NCBI GenBank assembly: GCA_039030555.1
Contig: JBCCDY010000022.1
Span: 1-64,000, forward strand
Source: JBCCDY01 sp039030555
Lineage (GTDB): Bacteria > Bacteroidota > Bacteroidia > Cytophagales > Cyclobacteriaceae
DNA: 64,000 bases
Direction of reading: 5' to 3'
Part shown: one piece after another, positions 63,838 through 64,000 of the stretch
Numbering within the stretch: position 1 is the stretch's first letter
Layout of the letters: every line of letters starts with the position of its first letter
The notes under the pieces: model-generated
Told to the model about the DNA's origin: nothing
Database searches by the model: none
What the model saw: the letters and a program-made list of their open reading frames with translations, nothing else
Translations under genes and position numbers: made by a program

Positions 63838-64000
63838 ATGAGCTACATATTTTGGATTCAAGTAATCCTCCTTTTTTATTTTTATTACGTAGCGCTGTAT
63901 ACGTTTTTGTTTTCAATTGCTGGTAGGCTCTATAAACCTAAAAAGGTAACCGGAGAAGAGGTTGACTTTAAAACATTTGCTGTATTCATACCTGGATACA
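63838..64000 (+). CDS. Glycosyltransferase family 2, N-terminal part (truncated by window edge)
   Basis: 54 codons to the window edge. A membrane helix (IFWIQVILLFYFYYVALYTF) is followed by FAVFIPGY, where the GT2 A-fold begins (xxIPxYN). This fits membrane GT2 enzymes of exopolysaccharide loci. Confidence 0.7.
   Translation, partial: MSYIFWIQVILLFYFYYVALYTFLFSIAGRLYKPKKVTGEEVDFKTFAVFIPGY

Overview
The window looks like chromosomal DNA of a Bacteroidota bacterium, most likely a marine-type member of the Cytophagales. This rests on AT-rich sequence, many TonB-dependent or GLPGLI/DUF2490/DUF6268-type envelope proteins, LytTR two-component systems, HYC_CC_PP and DUF4230/DUF4953-type families, and a tRNA promoter of the Bacteroidota kind (TTG, about 20 bases, TAnnTTTG). 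The genus cannot be fixed from the sequence alone.

Layout. 1-9.8 kb: an AHSA1-ArsR pair, a DinB-like protein, MaoC-like hydratase, histidine phosphatase, acyltransferase, a large zinc metalloprotease, accA, tRNA-Asp, a TPR protein and a DUF2207 membrane protein whose 5' end has been tandemly duplicated into a truncated copy beside REP-like palindromes. 10-18.3 kb: a HAMP-adenylate cyclase, small lipoproteins, an aspartic protease-like protein, glutaminase, and an operon of LiaF-like sensor, LytS-type kinase and LytTR regulator that converges on a second (TPR-kinase + LytTR) system. 18.3-27.9 kb: that TPR kinase, several exported proteins, a WD40-caspase protein with a small convergent ORF, a class V aminotransferase and a Calx-beta-like lipoprotein. 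28.2-32.8 kb: a heavy-metal (probably copper) module made of an HMA-AraC fusion regulator, an HMA-DUF4396 membrane protein, an HYC_CC_PP protein, a TonB receptor and a secreted HMA protein.

The most unusual part is 32.93-40.23 kb. Six gene units lie head to tail, each followed by a long imperfect inverted repeat. The repeats begin with an AAC-type box and end with a GTT-type box, and for five of six units the first 8-10 bases are complementary, exactly or with one mismatch, to the box at the unit's own 3' end. That is the signature of integron gene cassettes with attC sites. No integrase is visible, so this is either a cassette cluster lacking its integrase or part of an array whose integrase lies outside the window. 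The cassettes carry exported proteins of unknown function, a RidA-family protein and an AbiEi/AbiEii toxin-antitoxin pair preceded by two matching operator palindromes. Two of the attC-like sites are both 234 bp long, beyond the usual attC range as I know it. A broken half-site at 41.9 kb suggests the array once ran further.

40.2-47.3 kb: Crp/Fnr regulator, DUF4406, NUDIX, aldo/keto reductase, a deaminase-only RibD-like protein, DUF2490 protein, small proteins, nagB and an SRPBCC protein. 47.3-60.5 kb: outer-membrane barrel plus GLPGLI protein, DUF456, a glutamate synthase-like FMN protein, TerB-like, DUF6268, MBL-fold hydrolase, NAD(P)H reductase-like, SulP transporter, DUF4230 protein and a MASE1 histidine kinase. 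61.2-64 kb: start of an exopolysaccharide locus: a stand-alone receiver, a sugar transferase fused to a degenerate receiver, a polysaccharide pyruvyl transferase and the start of a glycosyltransferase.
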